Notes: generated by a model not told the origin, from the sequence alone. Counted from the stretch's first letter, positions 16,140 through 25,678 are shown. The stretch: DNA of 64,000 nucleotides from Streptomyces capillispiralis (GCF_007829875.1 NZ_VIWV01000001.1:6832001-6896000); one strand, 5' to 3'. Numbers and translations are program-made.

Positions 16140-17678
16140 TCAGGCGGGGGTGGACCGCGGGAGGGCGCCCGTGTCCTCGGTGGGCTGCTTCGGTGGTGCT
16201 TCCGCGCGGAAGGAGCCGGGGAGGGCCAGGGCCGCGAGGACCGCGATCACGCTGAAGGCGATGATGACCCAGTACGAGCCGCCGTACGCCCCCGCGGGGT
16301 GCCCGTCGGACGTGCCCAGTCGCTCCTGGAGGGTGATCGCGATGGCCGCGATGCCGAGCGCGCCGCCGATCTGGTTGAAGATGAACAGCGCGCTGGTGGC
16401 CCGGGGCGCGCTGGCCTCGCCGACGGCCTTGTACATGAAGGCCATCGTGCCGGGCGCGGTCAGACCGATGCCGTAGCCGGTGAGGCCGAGGGCGACGGAC
16501 AGCAGCGCGGTGTTCGTGTCGGAACCGATCTGCGAGAAGGCGAGCGCGCCGAGCGCGGTGACGAGCATGCCGACCGTGGAGGTGAGCCGCGCGGTGACCT
16601 TGTTCGCCGTCTTGCCGGAGGTGATCGCGCCGGCGGCGCCGAGGACACCGGAAGGGATCAGCAGCAGGCCGGCGTGCAGGGCGCCGAAGTCGCGGGACTG
16701 CTGGTAGTACAGCGGGGTCAGGAGCAGCAGGGCGTTGGCGACGGCGCCGACGAAGAACATCGTGATGACGGCCATGGTGAAGCCGCGCTTGCCGAACATG
16801 CGCAGGTCGATGAGTGGGGTGACCGAGGTGCGCAGCGCGTGCACCGCGTACCCGACGAGCAGCAGCACACCGGCGACGAAGGCGACGAGCACCTTCGGCG
16901 ACGACGCGTCACCGGAGTGCGCGGCCGTCGTGAAGCCGTAGACCAGCGCGGCGAAGCCGGGGGAGAGCAGCGCCAGGCCGAGGACGTCCAGGCGCTCCTC
17001 GGGGCGGCCGGCGTGCTGGTCGGCGGGCAGGGTGCGCAGCGCGAGCAGCAGGGCGATCAGACCGATGGGCAGGTTGATCAGGAACATCCAGCGCCAGCTC
17101 ACGGCATCCACGAGGACGCCGCCGAGGACGGGACCGAGGATCGGGCCGAGGGTGAGGGGCAGCGAGATCAGCGCCATGGCCTTGGCGACCCGCGCGGGGC
17201 CGGCGGTCGTGGCGAGGACGCTCTGCACGACGGGGACGATCATGCCGCCGCCGAGGCCCTGGAGCACCCGGAACGCGATCAGCGACTCGATGGACCAGGC
17301 GAAGCCGGACAGCACGGAGCCGAGCACGAACAGGGAGACGGCGGCGAGCCACATCGTGCGGCCGCCGAAGCGGTCGACGGCCCAGCCCGCGAACGGTGTG
17401 GCGACGGCGACGGCGAGCAGATAGCCGGCGGTCACCCACTGGACGGTCGCGAGCGGTGAGCCGAACTCGCTGCTGAGCGTCTTCACGCCGACGTTGACGA
17501 TCGTCTCGTCGAGCAGCGCCATCAGCAGGGCGAGCAGCAGGACACCGGCCATGCGCATGAACGCCGGGTCGAGCTTGTCGTTCACTTCGGCGGCCGCCTC
17601 CGCCGCCGCTGGAGCGGTCTGCGAGGGATCGGTCGTCGTATCGGGTGCCGTGGACGATTCGGGAGTGCCGCGTGTCAT
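16140..17678 (-). CDS. DHA2 (EmrB/QacA) MFS exporter
   Basis: A 512-residue major facilitator with about 14 hydrophobic segments. The motif A region reads GWAVDRFGGRTMWL, motif C-like LGPILGPVLGGVLVD lies near residue 170, and the first helix has LDETIVNVGVKTLSSEFG with the family Asp-Glu pair. The 40-residue N-terminal leader is polar. Drug:H+ antiporters of this type usually export the cluster product and give self-resistance. It is divergent from a MarR-type gene, with a perfect 22-bp palindrome between, so product-induced derepression is the likely control. Confidence 0.94.
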   Translation of the reverse strand: MTRGTPESSTAPDTTTDPSQTAPAAAEAAAEVNDKLDPAFMRMAGVLLLALLMALLDETIVNVGVKTLSSEFGSPLATVQWVTAGYLLAVAVATPFAGWAVDRFGGRTMWLAAVSLFVLGSVLSGFAWSIESLIAFRVLQGLGGGMIVPVVQSVLATTAGPARVAKAMALISLPLTLGPILGPVLGGVLVDAVSWRWMFLINLPIGLIALLLALRTLPADQHAGRPEERLDVLGLALLSPGFAALVYGFTTAAHSGDASSPKVLVAFVAGVLLLVGYAVHALRTSVTPLIDLRMFGKRGFTMAVITMFFVGAVANALLLLTPLYYQQSRDFGALHAGLLLIPSGVLGAAGAITSGKTANKVTARLTSTVGMLVTALGALAFSQIGSDTNTALLSVALGLTGYGIGLTAPGTMAFMYKAVGEASAPRATSALFIFNQIGGALGIAAIAITLQERLGTSDGHPAGAYGGSYWVIIAFSVIAVLAALALPGSFRAEAPPKQPTEDTGALPRSTPA

Positions 17679-17732
17679 GCGTACCGCCTGGGGTCGATGC
17701 AGTCGGGGACGGGCGCGGAACGACGCCGCGCT

Positions 17733-17749
17733 CTGTGTGCGTCACACAG
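17733..17749. promoter_or_regulatory. Short perfect inverted repeat before the MFS gene
   Basis: CTGTGTG, CGT, CACACAG. It lies seven bases from the 22-bp palindrome on the MFS side, where the transcription start is expected. It could be a second regulator site or part of the leader. Confidence 0.4.
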
Positions 17750-17755
17750 TAGAGG

Positions 17756-17777
17756 TAGATGCAGGCGCCTGCATCTA
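17756..17777. promoter_or_regulatory. MarR-type operator: perfect 22-bp palindrome
   Basis: Each half reads TAGATGCAGGC on its own strand and the two halves abut without a spacer, so all 22 bases are symmetric. It lies in the 247-bp gap between the divergent MFS and MarR genes, 78 bases from the MFS start. Symmetry and place fit a MarR dimer site. Confidence 0.75.
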
Positions 17778-17925
17778 ATTTTCGGACAGATCTCTGCTTG
17801 CCTTGCTGATTGCCGGGTTGGTGGGGCAGGCTGGGAAAGAAAGCGCTTGAAAAATGCATGCGTAGACATGGTTTGTGCATGGAGATAGTTATAGTGGAGG
17901 GGGAGCGAACGAAGGGGAGGCGGAC

Positions 17926-18387
17926 ATGTCGGCCGATGACCGTGGAGGGCGTCCCGGTGAGTTCGACCTGTGGCGTCGCCTGACGCTGATGGTGGGACAG
18001 CTCAACCAGTCGCTGGAGAGGATGCTCGTGAGCGAGCACCAGATCTCGCTGCCCGAGCTGATGGTGCTGATCGAGCTGCGGCACGGTCACGAGCGCGGCA
18101 CCCGGGTGCAGGAGCTGTCCACCGCGGTCGGACTCGACCAGTCGTCCATGAGCCGGCTCGTCACCCGCCTGGAGAACAAGGGCCTGACGACCCGGGTCTC
18201 CTGCGAGCACGACCGCCGTGGCGTGTACTGCATGCTGACGCCCGCGGGCGCGGAGCGCGGTGAGCGGGCCGAGGCCCGCTGCCGTGAGGAGCTGACCGGA
18301 CTGCTCGATGTCGCCTCGTTCGACGACCGTTGGGCATCGCTCGTCTCCCGCGTCCGGCACACCGCGGCGGGAGCTGCCACCCCTTAA
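17926..18387 (+). CDS. MarR family regulator
   Basis: A 153-residue winged-helix repressor. The DNA-binding core reads TRVQELSTAVGLDQSSMSRLVTRLE in parts near residues 60-85, followed by the wing with CEHDRRGVYCMLTPAG. ATG 17926 was chosen because GAAGGGGAGG lies six bases upstream; the open frame runs 17 codons further. It probably represses the divergent MFS gene and itself through the palindrome at 17756-17777, and is co-transcribed with the LLM monooxygenase gene 45 bases downstream. The ligand is likely the cluster product or an intermediate (inference). Confidence 0.92.
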   Translation: MSADDRGGRPGEFDLWRRLTLMVGQLNQSLERMLVSEHQISLPELMVLIELRHGHERGTRVQELSTAVGLDQSSMSRLVTRLENKGLTTRVSCEHDRRGVYCMLTPAGAERGERAEARCREELTGLLDVASFDDRWASLVSRVRHTAAGAATP

Positions 18388-18432
18388 GCGCGTCACCCCC
18401 TCCTTTCGGCCCAGTCCGTGAAGGAGACCAGC

Positions 18433-19461
18433 GTGAAACTGTCCGTCCTGGACCAGTCCGTCGTGCCGGAGGGATCCACCCCGGCCACCGCCCTGCACAA
18501 CTCCCTGGACCTGGCACGTCTCGCGGACCGGCTCGGCTACCACCGCTACTGGTTCGCCGAGCACCACGCCACGGCCTCCTTCGCGGGCCCCGCTCCGGAG
18601 ATCATGGCCGCCAGGGTCGCCGCCGAGACCCACCGCATCCGCGTCGGCTCCGGCGGGGTGCTGCTGCCGCACTACAGCCCGCTGAAGGTCGCCGAGGTGT
18701 TCCGGGTGCTCGGTGCGCTCTCACCCGGCCGGATCGACCTCGGCGTCGGCCGCGGCATCGGCGCCGGGAGCATCGAGGCGCACGCGCTCGCCCCCGGCAC
18801 CTCGGGGGGCGGGGACGACGGGGACTTCCCCGGCAAGCTCGCCGAACTCCTCGCCTTCCTGCACGGCGGCTTCCCCGACGGGCACCCGTACGGGCGCATC
18901 CAGCTCATGCCCACCGCGGGCGCGCCCGAGGTGTGGCTGCTGGTCGCGAGCCCGCAGAGCGCCGAACTCGCCGCCCGCCTCGGGCTGCCCGTGTCCATAG
19001 CCCACTTCGGCCGGCCCGAGGCCACCCGCTCCGTCGTCGAGGCGTACCGCGGCGCCTTCGACAGCCACGACGGGTCGCGGCCGCGGGTGCAGATCGGCAT
19101 CGGGGTGTACTGCGCTCCCACCGAGGAGGAGGCCCAGCGGGTCTTCGCCAGCCAGCGGCTCTTCCGGCTGCGCATGGGCCGCGGGTTGCTGCTGCCCCTG
19201 CCGTCCCCGGAGGCCGCGCTCGACGGGCTGCGCGGCGAGGTGGAACCGCTCGCGGACGAGGTGGCCGAATGGCCGAGGTGCGTGGTCGGCGACCCCGACC
19301 ACGTGCACAAGGAGCTCACGTCCATGACCGATGCGCTGGGCATCGACGAGTTCATGGTGCTCTCCACGATCCACTCGCCCCGGGACCGCATGCGCTCCTA
19401 CGAGCTGCTCGCACGGCGCTTCGGCCTGACCGGGGAGGGCGGCGGCGACCGCGCCGCGTGA
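18433..19461 (+). CDS. MsnO8-like luciferase-family flavin monooxygenase
   Basis: A 342-residue LLM-class TIM-barrel enzyme that uses reduced FMN from a partner reductase. It has the family start LSVLDQSVVPEG, the RYWFAEHHATASFAGPAPE segment near residue 45, and GGVLLPHYSPLKVAEVF near 80. The close-homologue group, as I recall, is named after MsnO8 of the mensacarcin cluster. GTG 18433 follows AAGGAGACCAGC. Within this cluster it may share the flavin reductase encoded at 29983-30501. The reaction could be hydroxylation, epoxidation or Baeyer-Villiger oxidation. Confidence 0.9.
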   Translation: MKLSVLDQSVVPEGSTPATALHNSLDLARLADRLGYHRYWFAEHHATASFAGPAPEIMAARVAAETHRIRVGSGGVLLPHYSPLKVAEVFRVLGALSPGRIDLGVGRGIGAGSIEAHALAPGTSGGGDDGDFPGKLAELLAFLHGGFPDGHPYGRIQLMPTAGAPEVWLLVASPQSAELAARLGLPVSIAHFGRPEATRSVVEAYRGAFDSHDGSRPRVQIGIGVYCAPTEEEAQRVFASQRLFRLRMGRGLLLPLPSPEAALDGLRGEVEPLADEVAEWPRCVVGDPDHVHKELTSMTDALGIDEFMVLSTIHSPRDRMRSYELLARRFGLTGEGGGDRAA

Positions 19462-19622
19462 AACGCGGGCCGAGGCGGCCGGGCGAAAAATGTCCTGAAC
19501 CATATGACACACCGGCCCGCTGAATGTGGCCTGGATCACACTGTGGCGGCCTCGTGCGCAAGCACGTTCTACTGTGACGCCGTGCACGGCCGACCGTGCA
19601 CAGGGGGACCGACGGGGCAGGT

Positions 19623-22600
19623 GTGCGCTTGAATGGGGAACACGCTTCGATCTACGACTTCCGGATACTCGGGCCCCTGGCGGTCCGCACGGGGGGACGG
19701 GAACTGACCGTTTCGTCCCCCAAACAGCGGGTGCTCCTCGCATCCCTGCTGCTGCGGGCCGACCAGGTGGTCACATCCGACGAACTCATCCGCAGGCTCT
19801 GGGACGACCAGCCGCCACGAGACACCCGTGCCGCGCTGCACGTCCACACCACCCGGCTGCGGGCACTGCTGCGGCAATCACTCGACCTCGGTGATCCTCC
19901 GGTCATCGAGACCCACCCGGGCGGCTACCGGCTCGCGATGGATCCGGCCGCCCTCGACCTCACCCGCCACCGGGAGGCGGCGAGCGAGGCCCGCGTCGCC
20001 CGCGGCCGAGGGGACACCGCCCGGGAACTGGCCGCCCTGGAACGGGCGCTCGCCGAATGGCGCGGCGATCCCTTCGAGACCGTGCCCTCCGCCTCGCTCC
20101 AGACCGAGGCCGTGCCGCAGCTCGCGGAGGAACGCCTCACCCTCGTCGAACGGCGCTTCGCGCTCGTCCTCGACCTCGGCGGCAGCGCCGACATCATCCC
20201 GCAGCTGCGCGCACTCGCCGCCGAACACCCGCTGCGGGAGAGGCTGCGCGAGTACCTGATGAGGGCTCTGCACCGCACCGGGCAGATCGCCGCGGCGCTG
20301 GAGGAGTATCGCGACTACTACCGGATGCTCGACCGTGAACTCGGACTCCCGCCGGGGCAGGAGCTTCAGGAGCTGCACCGGCAGCTGCTCGCCGAGACCG
20401 GTGAACTCCACACCCCCCAGGCCGGACCCTCGGGCCGCCGTGCGTACGCGGTCCGCGAGGTCCACAGGCCCGCCGGGGTGCAGCCCACCAACCCCAGCGC
20501 GCCCTGGGTGGTGCAGCGCCAACTCCCGCCCGACGTCACCCACTTCGTCGGCCGGGAGGAACTGCTGGAGGAGGTCGTCGCCGCGCTCACGCCACGCCAG
20601 CGCGCGGCCGTACCGCTGGTCAGCCTCGTCGGCCCGCCCGGCGTCGGCAAGACCGCGCTCGCGCTGCGGGCCGCGCACCGGCTCAGCCCGGCCTACCCCG
20701 ACGGACAGTGGTACATCCGCCTCCACGACGCCCGCGGCGGAGCCCGGCCCGTGCACGACATCATCGCCGAGCTGCTGCACGCCTCCGGTGCCGACGTCTC
20801 CGTCCTGCCCACCGAACGGCACCAGCTCACCGGCGTGCTCCGCAGCCGGCTCGCCGACCGGCGCGTGCTCATCGTCATCGACGACGTCAACGACAGCGAA
20901 CAGGTCCCCGACCTGCTGCCCGGTTCGCCGAGCTGCGCCGTGCTCGCCCTGCACCGCGAGTACCGGCCCGACCTCGTCGCCGTCTACGGCGCCCGCAGCT
21001 TCACCCTCGACCTGCTGTCGCAGAAGGAGGGGGAGCAAGTCCTCACCGCCGTGCTCGGCCGGGCCCCGGAGACCCTGTGCGCCACAGCCGTCACCGAACT
21101 CGTCGAACTGTGCGGCCGGCTTCCGCTCGCCCTGCGCATCGCCGCCGGACACCTGGCCGGACGGCCCTGGCGGTCCGTCGAGTCCTTCGCCGAGGCGCTG
21201 CGCGAGGGCGACCCGCTGGAACTCCTCGCCCTCGGCGACAGCCCGTCGACCGCCGTACGGGCCGCGTTCAGCGTCGCCTACGAGTCGCTGCCCGCGCTGT
21301 CCCGCCGTTTCTTCCGGCTGCTCGGCGTCGTCGGCGACATGGCCTTCACCGCCCTTACCGCCGCCCAACTCGCCGACTGCGAACCCCAGGTGGCCGACCA
21401 GCTCCTCGACAAGCTAGCGGCGGCCCAGCTCCTCGAGGTCTCGTCCCAGGACACCTACCGCTTCCACAGCCTCATCGCCCTGTACGCGGCCGAGCGGGGC
21501 GTCGAGGAGGACGGCCCCGCCGACCGGCGGCAGGCCCTGAACCGGCTGTGCCGCTGGTACCTGCGCCGCACCGACGAGGCCGTGCGGTCCTGCTACCCGG
21601 GCTTCCTGCGGGTGTTCCGGCCCGACCCCCACGGCCCGGGACCCGAGGTCGACCCCCGGGCCGCCCAGGAGTGGCTGCGCGCCGAGCAGTCCAACCTCGT
21701 CGCCCTCGTCGTCCGCGCCGCCGACGAGCACCTGGACGAGGTGTGCGTACGCCTCGTGGACATGCTCCGCGGCTACTTCACCCTCGGCCGGCTCCAGACC
21801 GACTGGCTCACCATCGCCCAGGCCGGTCTGCGCGCCGCGATCTCCCTCGGCGACCAGCGGGTCACCGCCGTGATGCGGCTCAGCGCCGGACTCGCTCTCC
21901 AGGGACTCAACCGGCTCCCGGACGCGTCCCGCGAACTGCGCGCCGCGCACCGCGCGTTCATCCGGCTCGGCGTGCGCGACTTCGAGGCCGTCACCGTCAA
22001 CGCCATCGCGATGAACCAGCTCCAGCGGCCCACCAAGCACATCGACAGCGCCGTCGCCCTGCTGGAACGCGGCCTGGAGATCAGCCGGCACCTGGAGCTG
22101 CGGCATGTCGAGGCCCGCGGACTGATGTACCTGGGCATGGCCCGGCACAGCCAGGGCCGGCTGCACGCGGCCGAGGCCCACTTCAGCCGCGCCGCCGCGA
22201 TCCTCGACGAGGACGGCGTCCAGCGCTCCCGCCCCGAGGTGCTGGCCCGGCTCGGTGCCGTCCACGCCGACCTGCGCCAATGGGACGCGGCCATGACCAA
22301 CCTCAGCCTCGCCCTGTCGCTCAGCGAGGAGTTCAACGCCCCCCACTCCACGGTTCTCGCCTCCTACGGCATCGCCCAGGTCTACGCCTGCAACAGCTAC
22401 GTCGACCTCGCCTACCAGCACGCCGAGAGCGCCGTCGTCATCGCCCGCGACCACGGCTACGTCGCCCTGGAGGCCAACGCCCGCAACACCCTGGGCGGAC
22501 TGCACCTCATCCGGGGCAGATCCGCCGACGCCCGCGAGGAGTTCACCCGCACCCTCGCCATCGCCGAACGCATCGGCCACCCCCAGTCCGAGGCGCACGC

Positions 22601-22865
22601 GCTCATCGGCCTCGGACGGCTCGAACTCGCGGGCGGCCGGCCCGCCGAGGCGTACGAGCTCGGCACGCGCGCGGTCACCGTCGCCGAGCGATCCGGGCTG
22701 CTCCTCCTCCGCGCCCAGGCCGAGGAGCTGTGCCGGCGCACCGGCACGGCTCCCGGCCGGGAACAGCCGGAGCCCACCGTCGAAAAGCCCGCGGACGGCA
22801 GCGGCACGGACCTGCCCGAGGTGTCCGAAAGCCTCCGCGCACTCTTTCCGGAATGCAGTGCGTGA
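19623..22865 (+). CDS. AfsR-like large SARP regulator
   Basis: About 1080 residues. The order is an OmpR-type winged helix (FRILGPLAVRTGGRELTVSS and following, to about 100), a BTAD all-helical domain (about 100-250), an NB-ARC/STAND NTPase with Walker A GPPGVGKTAL near residue 337 and an IVIDDVND Walker B near 415, then tetratricopeptide repeats over the last 400 residues. Such proteins act as NTP-gated activators of secondary-metabolite genes. The start is uncertain: GTG 19623 is taken, but GTG 19596 and TTG 19629 are in frame. A possible -10 TACTGT is at 19570-19575. It probably stands above the two small SARPs. Confidence 0.92.
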   Translation: MRLNGEHASIYDFRILGPLAVRTGGRELTVSSPKQRVLLASLLLRADQVVTSDELIRRLWDDQPPRDTRAALHVHTTRLRALLRQSLDLGDPPVIETHPGGYRLAMDPAALDLTRHREAASEARVARGRGDTARELAALERALAEWRGDPFETVPSASLQTEAVPQLAEERLTLVERRFALVLDLGGSADIIPQLRALAAEHPLRERLREYLMRALHRTGQIAAALEEYRDYYRMLDRELGLPPGQELQELHRQLLAETGELHTPQAGPSGRRAYAVREVHRPAGVQPTNPSAPWVVQRQLPPDVTHFVGREELLEEVVAALTPRQRAAVPLVSLVGPPGVGKTALALRAAHRLSPAYPDGQWYIRLHDARGGARPVHDIIAELLHASGADVSVLPTERHQLTGVLRSRLADRRVLIVIDDVNDSEQVPDLLPGSPSCAVLALHREYRPDLVAVYGARSFTLDLLSQKEGEQVLTAVLGRAPETLCATAVTELVELCGRLPLALRIAAGHLAGRPWRSVESFAEALREGDPLELLALGDSPSTAVRAAFSVAYESLPALSRRFFRLLGVVGDMAFTALTAAQLADCEPQVADQLLDKLAAAQLLEVSSQDTYRFHSLIALYAAERGVEEDGPADRRQALNRLCRWYLRRTDEAVRSCYPGFLRVFRPDPHGPGPEVDPRAAQEWLRAEQSNLVALVVRAADEHLDEVCVRLVDMLRGYFTLGRLQTDWLTIAQAGLRAAISLGDQRVTAVMRLSAGLALQGLNRLPDASRELRAAHRAFIRLGVRDFEAVTVNAIAMNQLQRPTKHIDSAVALLERGLEISRHLELRHVEARGLMYLGMARHSQGRLHAAEAHFSRAAAILDEDGVQRSRPEVLARLGAVHADLRQWDAAMTNLSLALSLSEEFNAPHSTVLASYGIAQVYACNSYVDLAYQHAESAVVIARDHGYVALEANARNTLGGLHLIRGRSADAREEFTRTLAIAERIGHPQSEAHALIGLGRLELAGGRPAEAYELGTRAVTVAERSGLLLLRAQAEELCRRTGTAPGREQPEPTVEKPADGSGTDLPEVSESLRALFPECSA

Positions 22866-22883
22866 AGGTGGCGGGAGAGGTGA

Positions 22884-22913
22884 CAGGGGTGCCCTTCGCG
22901 AAGGGCACCCCTG
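22884..22913 (+). terminator. Perfect 30-base palindromic hairpin
   Basis: Both halves read CAGGGGTGCCCTTCG from their 5-prime ends. It begins 18 bases after the stop of the large SARP gene. The stem is up to about 13 pairs with a TTCG-type turn. Confidence 0.8.
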
Positions 22914-23060
22914 AGCGTTCGGGGCCGGTCCGCCGACGTCGTGTTGCGGCTTCATGACGGGCGTGCCCCGCGACGGCGCGCGGAGACAGGATCCCGCCAG
23001 GGTGAAAGGCCGCCGAAAGTGAGGCGCAAGAGCCGACGGCCAGGATGGTGCCCGTAACCC

Positions 23061-23078
23061 GTCCAGCCAGTCCTGGAG
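23061..23078 (+). promoter_or_regulatory. Possible SARP-type pair at the second SARP gene
   Basis: GTCCAGC, four bases, CCTGGAG: the 11-base period seen elsewhere. But the second block is also the ribosome site (GGAGG) of the gene starting at 23084, so the match may be chance. Confidence 0.25.
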
Positions 23079-23083
23079 GCGCG

Positions 23084-23908
23084 ATGTACGCACGGATCCT
23101 CGGCACGCTCACCCTCACCGACGGCCTGCGCACCGTCACCCCGCGGGCCCCGAAGCAGCGTCAGCTCCTGTCCCTGCTGCTGCTCCACGCCGGGCAGGTC
23201 GTCACCGTGGACGAATGCGTGGACGAGCTGTGGGCGGACTCGCCCCCGCTCAGCGCCCACTCCACACTCCAGACGTACGTGATGCAGATACGCAAGACCC
23301 TCAGAAGCGCCGCGGCCGACACCGGCGCCCCGGCGGAGATGTACCTGGAGACCCGTGACCGCGGCTACCTCCTCGCCGTCGGCCCCGGCCAGCTGGACCT
23401 GCACCAGTTCGAGAAGCTCGTCGAGCAGGCGTCCCTCGCCCGGATCGTCGGCGACCACACCCGCGAGTCCGAACTGCTGCACCGGGCCCTCGGACTGTGG
23501 TCGGGCAGGGCGCTCGCCGACGTGACCTGCGGACCGCTGCTGCGCACCCGGCTCAGCGGACTGCGCGAGACCTGGCTGGGCGCCCTCGAACAACGCATCG
23601 ACGCCGACCTGCGGATCGGCCGTCACCACCGGCTCATCGGCGAACTCCGCGTGCTCACCCGCCAATACCCCACCTACGAGAACCTGCACGCCCAGCTGAT
23701 GATCGCCCTCTCCCGGTCCGGGCGCACCGCCGACGCCCTGGAGGTGTTCGCCCGGCTCCGCCGCACCTTCAGCACCGAACTCGGCCTGGAGCCCTCGGCC
23801 CGGATGCGGGACCTGCACGCCGATCTGCTCAACTCCGTGCCCGTGACGGAGTCCGTGTACCTGCCGGGGCCGGACAGCACGCCCGTACCGCTGCGCCCGG
23901 CCGGCTGA
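23084..23908 (+). CDS. SARP-type pathway activator (first small one)
   Basis: A 274-residue regulator with the two standard parts of the Streptomyces antibiotic regulatory protein family. The OmpR-like winged helix is at residues 1-100 (PKQRQLLSLLLLHAGQVVTVDECVDELW split across the motif) and the BTAD is at about 105-255 (LRVLTRQYPTYENLHAQLM). The size matches ActII-ORF4 and DnrI. ATG 23084 follows CTGGAGGCGCG. It is predicted to bind the 11-base-period repeats described at several cluster promoters. It is one of three SARP-type genes in the cluster. Confidence 0.94.
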   Translation: MYARILGTLTLTDGLRTVTPRAPKQRQLLSLLLLHAGQVVTVDECVDELWADSPPLSAHSTLQTYVMQIRKTLRSAAADTGAPAEMYLETRDRGYLLAVGPGQLDLHQFEKLVEQASLARIVGDHTRESELLHRALGLWSGRALADVTCGPLLRTRLSGLRETWLGALEQRIDADLRIGRHHRLIGELRVLTRQYPTYENLHAQLMIALSRSGRTADALEVFARLRRTFSTELGLEPSARMRDLHADLLNSVPVTESVYLPGPDSTPVPLRPAG

Positions 23909-23930
23909 CCACCGGGCGCGACGCGTACGC

Positions 23931-23959
23931 GTGGAGCCGGACTCCATGCCCGCTCCACC
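23931..23959 (+). promoter_or_regulatory. SARP-type triple box before the SnoaL-like gene
   Basis: GTGGAGC (23931-23937), CTCCATG (23942-23948), CTCCACC (23953-23959), each 11 bases apart. It lies 67 bases before GTG 24026 and would drive the SnoaL-OYE-ABM operon. Confidence 0.6.
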
Positions 23960-24025
23960 GGAACCGGCGACGGTGGCCCGGACCCCGGCGCCCGACCGGC
24001 GCCCACGAAGCACAGGAGGAAGACC

Positions 24026-24511
24026 GTGACACGGACCGCACCTCCGGACACCGAAACCGTGTCCGCCCTGGACTACGCGGCCATCACCCAGTTCTACGCC
24101 GGGCACGCGCAGCTGCTGGACGCCGGCCGGGCGGAGGAGTGGGCCGAGCAGTTCACCGAGGACGGCACGTTCGCCCAGAACGTCAAGCCCGGTGTCAAGC
24201 GCGGCCGGGTGGACATCGCCGCCGGCATGCGCAAGGGCATCGACGCGCTCGCCGCGCGCGGTCTGACCCGCCGCCACTGGTTCGGCATGGTCGCCGCCGA
24301 GCCCGTCGAGCCCGGCGTCGTCCGCACCCGCTACTACGCCGTCGTGTTCGAGACCCCGAAGGGCGGCGAACCCCGGCTGTACCTGAGCACGACCGCCGAG
24401 GACGTCCTGGAGCGCCGTGCCGGGACCTGGTTCGTCCGCAGCCGCTACATCAGCCACGACGGCGCCGAGACCGTCACCGGACGCGAAGCCGTCGCCGGAG
24501 CCGGGGCATGA
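24026..24511 (+). CDS. SnoaL-like (NTF2-fold) protein
   Basis: A 161-residue NTF2-like alpha+beta cone protein. The signature lies in AITQFYAGHAQLLDAGRAEE, then WAEQFTEDGTFAQN with the family Asp, the RRHWFGMVAAEP strand and the final TWFVRSRYISHDGAE. In aromatic polyketide pathways this fold serves as late-ring cyclase (SnoaL), hydroxylase (SnoaL2) or dehydratase-like helper. The exact role is not visible, and a third-ring cyclase is one option. GTG 24026 follows ACAGGAGGAAGACC. It is translationally coupled (ATGA) to the Old Yellow Enzyme gene. Confidence 0.85.
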   Translation: MTRTAPPDTETVSALDYAAITQFYAGHAQLLDAGRAEEWAEQFTEDGTFAQNVKPGVKRGRVDIAAGMRKGIDALAARGLTRRHWFGMVAAEPVEPGVVRTRYYAVVFETPKGGEPRLYLSTTAEDVLERRAGTWFVRSRYISHDGAETVTGREAVAGAGA

Positions 24512-25596
24512 GCGGCCTGTTCGACCCGGTGCGGCTGGGCGGCCTCACCCTGCCGAACAGGCTCGTCATGTCCCCGATGGGCCGCGGCCGTACCACCGCC
24601 GACGGCACACCGCTGCCCGTCATGGCCGAGTACTACGCGCAGCGCGCCGCCGCCGGACTCATCATCAGCGAGGCGACCCACCCGAGCCCGGTCGCCGTCG
24701 GCCACGCCCACAGCGTCCGGCTGCACACCGCCGAACAGGCCCGCGCCTGGGCCCGGATCGTCGACGCCGTGCACGACGCGGGCGGGCGGATGTACCTCCA
24801 GATCATGCACGCGGGCCGGGTCAGCCACCCCGACCTGCACGGCGAGACCCCCGTGGCGCCGTCCGCCGTCCGGGCCGACGGCATCGCCCGAGTCTTCGAC
24901 GGCAAGCCCGCCTACCCGGTACCGCGGCCCCTGACCCGCGACGACATCGCCGTCACGATCGAGGACTTCGTGCGCTGCGCCCGCACCGCCGTCGGCATCG
25001 GCTTCGACGGCGTCGAGATCCACGGCGCCAACGGCTATCTGCTGCACCAGTTCCTGTCGCCGGTGACCAATGTGCGCGAGGACGAGTACGGCGGCGACGC
25101 CGAGGGCCGCGTCCGGTTCCCGGCCGAGGTCTCCCGGGCCGTCGCCGCGGAGATCGGGCCGGAACGCACCGGCATCCGGCTCTCCCCGGGCTTCGCGCTC
25201 AACGACATGTCCGAGCCGGACCGGGCCGACGTGTACCCGGTCCTGCTGGACGCGCTCGCCGCTCTCGGACTCGGCCATGTCCACTTCGTCGCGGGCAGCG
25301 ATGTGGACCTCGTCCACGAGCTGGGCCGACGGTGGCCGCACACCGTCGTCGTCAACGCCGGCACCGGACCGCTCGACACCGACGGCACGCTCGCCGCCGC
25401 CGACCGGGCCCTCGCCGACGGCGCCGGCCTCCTGTCCTTCGGCCGTCAGTTCCTCGCCAACCCCGACCTGCCCGAGCGGCTGCGCACCCGCGCCCCGCTC
25501 AACGCCTGGAACCCGCGGTTCTTCTACGAGGGCGGCGGCCAGGGCTACACCGACTATCCGGTCCTCGCCGCCAGCGCGGCGGGCACCTCGAGCTGA
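24508..25596 (+). CDS. Old Yellow Enzyme family flavin oxidoreductase
   Basis: A 362-residue FMN TIM-barrel NADH:flavin oxidoreductase. It opens with LFDPVRLGGLTLPNRLVMSP. The catalytic pair is in FDGVEIHGANGYLLHQFLSP (HxxN type) near residues 172-175, followed by NVREDEYGG with the conserved Arg-Glu-Asp-Tyr-Gly-Gly. The end WNPRFFYEGGGQGYTDYP is the usual C-terminus. It reduces an activated C=C bond or a quinone-type intermediate. ATG 24508 overlaps the upstream stop by four bases. From memory, an OYE also occurs in rishirilide clusters. Confidence 0.93.
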   Translation: MSGLFDPVRLGGLTLPNRLVMSPMGRGRTTADGTPLPVMAEYYAQRAAAGLIISEATHPSPVAVGHAHSVRLHTAEQARAWARIVDAVHDAGGRMYLQIMHAGRVSHPDLHGETPVAPSAVRADGIARVFDGKPAYPVPRPLTRDDIAVTIEDFVRCARTAVGIGFDGVEIHGANGYLLHQFLSPVTNVREDEYGGDAEGRVRFPAEVSRAVAAEIGPERTGIRLSPGFALNDMSEPDRADVYPVLLDALAALGLGHVHFVAGSDVDLVHELGRRWPHTVVVNAGTGPLDTDGTLAAADRALADGAGLLSFGRQFLANPDLPERLRTRAPLNAWNPRFFYEGGGQGYTDYPVLAASAAGTSS

Positions 25597-25678
25597 CCGG
25601 GCACCCGCCGTACGCCACCGCGCCGGCGGGCCGCCCCACGACCACCCGCCCACGAGCATCCACCCCGAGGAGACCACC

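Noticed and set aside
19596..19622. Longest possible start of the large SARP gene at GTG 19596
   Set aside because: The added residues are not of family type, and GTG 19623 lies closer to the conserved FRILGPL start. It cannot be excluded.
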